Origin: Akkermansiaceae bacterium
Lineage (GTDB): Bacteria; Verrucomicrobiota; Verrucomicrobiia; Verrucomicrobiales; Akkermansiaceae
Assembly (NCBI GenBank): GCA_903906515.1
Contig: CAIVKO010000105.1
Coordinates: 1-47,501, forward strand
Direction: 5' to 3'
Length of the DNA: 47,501 nucleotides
A model generated the notes under the pieces. That model saw nothing but the letters and a program-made list of their open reading frames with translations. It ran no database searches and was not told the DNA's origin. Positions 44,560 to 47,501 of this stretch are shown one piece after another. A program made the position numbers and the translations under genes. Positions within the stretch are counted from its first letter, which is position 1. Each line of letters begins with the position of its first letter.

Positions 44560-46554
44560 ATGAGAATGCATGCCATCCGGATCATGGGTGCCGCTCTGCT
44601 GCTGGTGGGAATGCTCCCCGGTAGGGCTGCATCAGCGCAACCCGGAGTGCCGCTCACCACACTCTCCACAAGCGCGCTTGAGAAGCGTTTGGGGTCGATC
44701 GACGCCGAACTCGCGCAGCTTGCCAGCTACAGCCTGCTGAGTGGGGTGGGCTCGGTGGGCTACCGGTCAGATACCCACAAAGACAGAGCCCACGTGGAAT
44801 GGATTCAAATCGAGCTGGGCCAGGAGGAGACCATCGACCAAGTCATCCTGGTTCCAGCCATTTGGCGTGACACCAAGATCGGCTTTCGGGCAGACGGCTT
44901 CCCTTTGGAATTCCGCGTCGTCGTGGGAACCGGCCAAGACACCAAAGGCACCGTGGTGGCCAGCTTCGGTGAGCAGGACCACCTGCTGCCTCGGATCTCT
45001 CCCGTCGTGGCGTCCTTCCCTGCGACCCACGCGTCCTGGGTGCGGGTCGAGGCCTCGGTGTTGTCACCCCGCGCATGGGACGATCTCTTCATTTTCCAGT
45101 TGTCCGAGATCTTAGTGTTTAGCGGCGAGGAAGATGTCGCCCTGCAAAAGCCGGTTAAAACCTCTTCCCCCGAGCAGGACAAAGGCGCGGCAAGGGACAA
45201 AAAATTCCTAGTGGATGGATTCGTGCCTTACCTGATGGATGCCGCCCAAGGGGATCAAAGTCTGGCGTTTTTGAGCAAGATCGGCATTGGCGACCAACCC
45301 GCCCTGATAATAGACCTCGGCACCAGCCAGCCATTGAATAGGATCCACCTGCATGCCTTGGATCTGAGCGACACCGTGCCCCAGTCCGCCCCCTCCGATT
45401 TTTGCACTCCCCGCCGACTCATCGTCGAAGGCGCGAACAGGCAGGATTTCTCCGACGCCGTTCGCTTGATCGAGTATCACATGGAATCTATCTATAATGC
45501 GGGGCCGATCATCATGCGGAGCTTTCCGGAAACTTCATGCCGCTATGTGCGCCTGACCGCCATTGAGCCCTTCATCAATGTGCTGGGTGAGCCCTGTGGA
45601 TCACAGATCGGGTTTTCGGAAATCGAGATTTTCTCCCAAGGCCGGAATGTCGCCCTTGGCAAACCGGCGCAAGCGAACTTCTTCGTAAAAGACATGGAAC
45701 GTTCGTTTTCCGCGCTGACTGACGGCCGCAATCTATATGGTCGCATCCTGTCAGTGCGGGATTGGTTGAGTGAACTGGCCCGGCGCCATGATCTGGAAGC
45801 CGAGCGGCCTCTGGTGGTGGCCGAATTGGGTCAACGTTATGCCCTCCAAAAAACCAACCTGAAACGGATGGGCTGGCTGGCGACGTTGTTGGCCGCCGGA
45901 ATCATCTTCACCATACTGATCGACCGGATCATCCGAATGCGACATATTGCCCGTATCAGGGAGCGTCTGGCCGCCGACTTGCATGACGAGTTGGGGGCGT
46001 CAATCCATACCATTGGATTGCTCAGTGATCTCGCCGAAGATGCCAGAGGCACCCCGCAGGAACTGTCTACTCTTCATCGCCGAATCCGCGCGGAAACAGA
46101 GCGGTCCGGTGCCGCCGTGCGCCACTGCACCGACATGTTGCAAGCCGACGATCTCTACACGGATCTTCTGGCGGACATGCAACGGGCGTCCAACCGGATC
46201 ATGGCCAGACTGGAACACGACATCTCCATCGAAGGTGAAAATTTCCTAAATCAGTTGAAACCGCGCACTCGAGCCGACTTGTTTCTTTTTTACAAGGAAT
46301 GCATGATCAACATTAGTCGCCACTCTGAAGCTACCCGGTTCACGACGCATCTGAAGGCCACCCACAACAGGATTCATCTCAGAATCAGCGATAACGGTCG
46401 TGGTTTGGTGCGGTCCGGGGAAGAAGGTATACCATCCTCTATCAAGCGCAGAGCCCGATTGCTGGGCGCAAAAGTCACCGTAGATAGCCCGGCAACCGGC
46501 GGAACCTGCATCGACCTGAAACTCCGAACCCGCAACTGGGGCTTTCGAAAATAA
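44560..46554 (+). CDS. Membrane sensor histidine kinase with discoidin-type periplasmic sensor
   Basis: 664 residues from the ATG at 44560, which begins the signal peptide (MRMHAIRIMGAALLLVGMLP); in-frame starts upstream (TTG 44443, ATG 44491) would bury it. The periplasmic part (about 27-430) contains two F5/8 type C-like units (about 40-190 and 195-365, each ending in a SEI-V/I-F strand) and the beginning of a third (NVALGKPAQANFF). One membrane helix lies at about 438-458. The cytoplasmic part is a HisKA_3 dimerisation domain with phosphorylated H475 (AADLHDELGA) and a HATPase domain with N584 (CMINISRHSE), DNGRGL and a GGTCIDL end. Known for the family: it phosphorylates a NarL-type regulator, encoded next, 7 bases downstream. 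Glycan sensing is inferred from the discoidin fold and the neighbouring hydrolase genes. Confidence 0.9.
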   Translation: MRMHAIRIMGAALLLVGMLPGRAASAQPGVPLTTLSTSALEKRLGSIDAELAQLASYSLLSGVGSVGYRSDTHKDRAHVEWIQIELGQEETIDQVILVPAIWRDTKIGFRADGFPLEFRVVVGTGQDTKGTVVASFGEQDHLLPRISPVVASFPATHASWVRVEASVLSPRAWDDLFIFQLSEILVFSGEEDVALQKPVKTSSPEQDKGAARDKKFLVDGFVPYLMDAAQGDQSLAFLSKIGIGDQPALIIDLGTSQPLNRIHLHALDLSDTVPQSAPSDFCTPRRLIVEGANRQDFSDAVRLIEYHMESIYNAGPIIMRSFPETSCRYVRLTAIEPFINVLGEPCGSQIGFSEIEIFSQGRNVALGKPAQANFFVKDMERSFSALTDGRNLYGRILSVRDWLSELARRHDLEAERPLVVAELGQRYALQKTNLKRMGWLATLLAAGIIFTILIDRIIRMRHIARIRERLAADLHDELGASIHTIGLLSDLAEDARGTPQELSTLHRRIRAETERSGAAVRHCTDMLQADDLYTDLLADMQRASNRIMARLEHDISIEGENFLNQLKPRTRADLFLFYKECMINISRHSEATRFTTHLKATHNRIHLRISDNGRGLVRSGEEGIPSSIKRRARLLGAKVTVDSPATGGTCIDLKLRTRNWGFRK

Positions 46555-46561
46555 CAAAATC

Positions 46562-47233
46562 ATGACTCAAAAAATCCGCATCATGCTGGTCGAGGATCAT
46601 CCGGAATATCGGGAAATCGTCGAGCTCGCCTTGGGGCGTGAACCCGATATGGAGATGACGAGCCAGTATGGAACCGCCGAGCGAGCACTGCGCAGCTTGC
46701 TGGATCGCAACGCGCCAAATCATCCGGACATCATCCTGCTCGACCTGAACCTGCCGGGCATCAACGGCTTGGAGGCGATCCCCGATTTCATCGCCACCCT
46801 TAGCAGTGCCAAGATCATCATTCTCACCCAGTCCGACCGGGAGACCGACATCCTGCAGGCCATCATGCTCGGCGCATCCGGATACTTCTTGAAATCCACC
46901 ACCGTGAGGCAACTCACCGAAGGCATCCGGACCGTCATGGCAGGAGGGGCCTCGCTGGATGCCAAGGTGGCCAAGTTCGTTCTCAACACCCTGAAAGCCA
47001 AGCTCCCGCAACGTGACATCGAGCAGCTTCTCACGAAGCGTGAAATAGAAATCCTCACCCAGATTGCAGAAGGCCAGGTGAAAAAGGAAATCGCCGAGCG
47101 ATTCGGCATCAGCATCACCACCGTGGTTACCCACGTCAGTAACATTTACGAAAAACTCAACGTCAAGAATGCGCCGGCCGCCATCGCCAAAGCCTTTCAG
47201 ACAGGAATCCTCCAGGTCCGCAAAATGGATTGA
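46562..47233 (+). CDS. NarL/FixJ-family response regulator (receiver plus LuxR-type HTH)
   Basis: 223 residues. Receiver domain 1-125: acidic pair E11/D12, phosphoacceptor D61 (ILLDLNLPG), T89 and K111 (GYFLKS), all in the expected places. LuxR-type helix-turn-helix about 155-212: LTKREIEILTQIAEGQVKKE, then ISITTVVTHVSNIYEKLNVK. All key residues are present. It starts 7 bases after the kinase stop, so the pair is one operon. It probably controls a transcription unit in response to the discoidin kinase signal; the nearby polysaccharide genes are the natural candidates. No operator motif shared by the gene starts was identified well enough to call. Confidence 0.93.
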   Translation: MTQKIRIMLVEDHPEYREIVELALGREPDMEMTSQYGTAERALRSLLDRNAPNHPDIILLDLNLPGINGLEAIPDFIATLSSAKIIILTQSDRETDILQAIMLGASGYFLKSTTVRQLTEGIRTVMAGGASLDAKVAKFVLNTLKAKLPQRDIEQLLTKREIEILTQIAEGQVKKEIAERFGISITTVVTHVSNIYEKLNVKNAPAAIAKAFQTGILQVRKMD

Positions 47234-47501
47234 TCTGCACCCGACGGGCAGTTCCTAACCCCGGAATCCGCCATTCACCCTCCAGCGGACGGAAATGCGC
47301 GATGAAGGTCTTTCCAATTCGGCATGTTTGCATAGTGGCGGCATCCCCTGTCGACCGCGCATTGCCTTCGGCCATGCCAATTTGCGCTGCGCGTTGGGAA
47401 TGCTTGCTCGCGAGGCTCGCTCCTGCATTCAAACCCGTAGCTACGCAGGGGTTCTCATCCCTCCCTTAGTTTTAAGGTTCGAGGAGGTTTGGGTTCGTGG
47501 A
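47234..47501. other. Gene-free tail with short palindromes
   Basis: No supported gene. Visible items: an 8-base inverted repeat AATGCGCG (47294-47301) / CGCGCATT (47356-47363), the palindrome CGTAGCTACG (47436-47445), a small CCTTA/TAAGG stem (47464-47477), and GAGGAGG at 47481-47487, which could be the ribosome binding site of a gene starting at the GTG at 47497; the window ends too soon to tell. Confidence 0.4.

Noticed and set aside
1-47501. CRISPR arrays, tRNA, rRNA, insertion sequences, phage genes
   Set aside because: No regularly spaced repeats, cloverleaf sequences, transposase or integrase motifs were seen. The phage-like RG-GT-A-H pattern inside the 1223-residue protein is a small beta insert, not a phage gene.

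Overview
The window is one face of what looks like a Verrucomicrobiota chromosome. All intact genes I support are on the + strand. Three things point to this phylum: a gene of the 'Verru_Chthon cassette protein A' type (9940-13713), an autotransporter-associated beta-strand-repeat protein with a PEP-CTERM tail (1-1443), and a dense array of Sec-secreted glycoside hydrolases and esterases with no SusC/SusD pair. Most starts lack a strong Shine-Dalgarno sequence.

Layout. 1-1443 is the 3' part of the PEP-CTERM beta-repeat surface protein. 1444-1739 is intergenic and full of inverted repeats. 1740-9719 is a tight run: GH36-type alpha-galactosidase, GH29 fucosidase, large two-part esterase, SGNH esterase, BD-FAE-like esterase. 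9940-14421 holds a GspK/PilX-like Verru_Chthon protein A and a small secreted partner. 14456-39910 is a second long run: two more paralogues of the large esterase with an orphan 27-residue signal-peptide ORF between them, a GH29-B fucosidase with discoidin domains, a GC-rich clan GH-D enzyme, GH2, GH95, a tandem SGNH protein, a GH141-type beta-helix with a C-terminal PDZ domain, another GH29, a 1223-residue secreted protein of no family I recognise, and a DUF5703 protein. 39911-40248 carries an antisense relic of the ornithine carbamoyltransferase 3' end and a short repeat also found at 9744. 40249-44361 encodes a huge secreted thioredoxin-like/discoidin/transglutaminase-like protein. 44560-47233 is a discoidin-sensing histidine kinase and its NarL-type response regulator.

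How the genes fit together (inference). Three GH29, one GH95 and one GH141 remove or trim L-fucose or L-galactose. The two clan GH-D enzymes and GH2 remove galactose or related sugars. Six esterase-type proteins strip acyl groups. Together they suggest breakdown of a heavily branched, fucosylated and acylated polysaccharide. No sulfatase is present in the window, so a non-sulfated plant-type polymer (pectin side chains, xyloglucan) or a bacterial exopolysaccharide fits at least as well as fucoidan. The discoidin kinase/response-regulator pair is the obvious candidate regulator.

The most notable features are: the undescribed 1223-residue protein with a duplicated 200-residue N-terminal module; recurring 5' modules (leader and/or signal-peptide DNA) placed in front of unrelated enzymes; the transglutaminase-like multidomain protein; the GH141-PDZ fusion; and the carbamoyltransferase relic. 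Coordinates of coding regions include the stop codon. Functions come from motif recognition only; no database search was possible.
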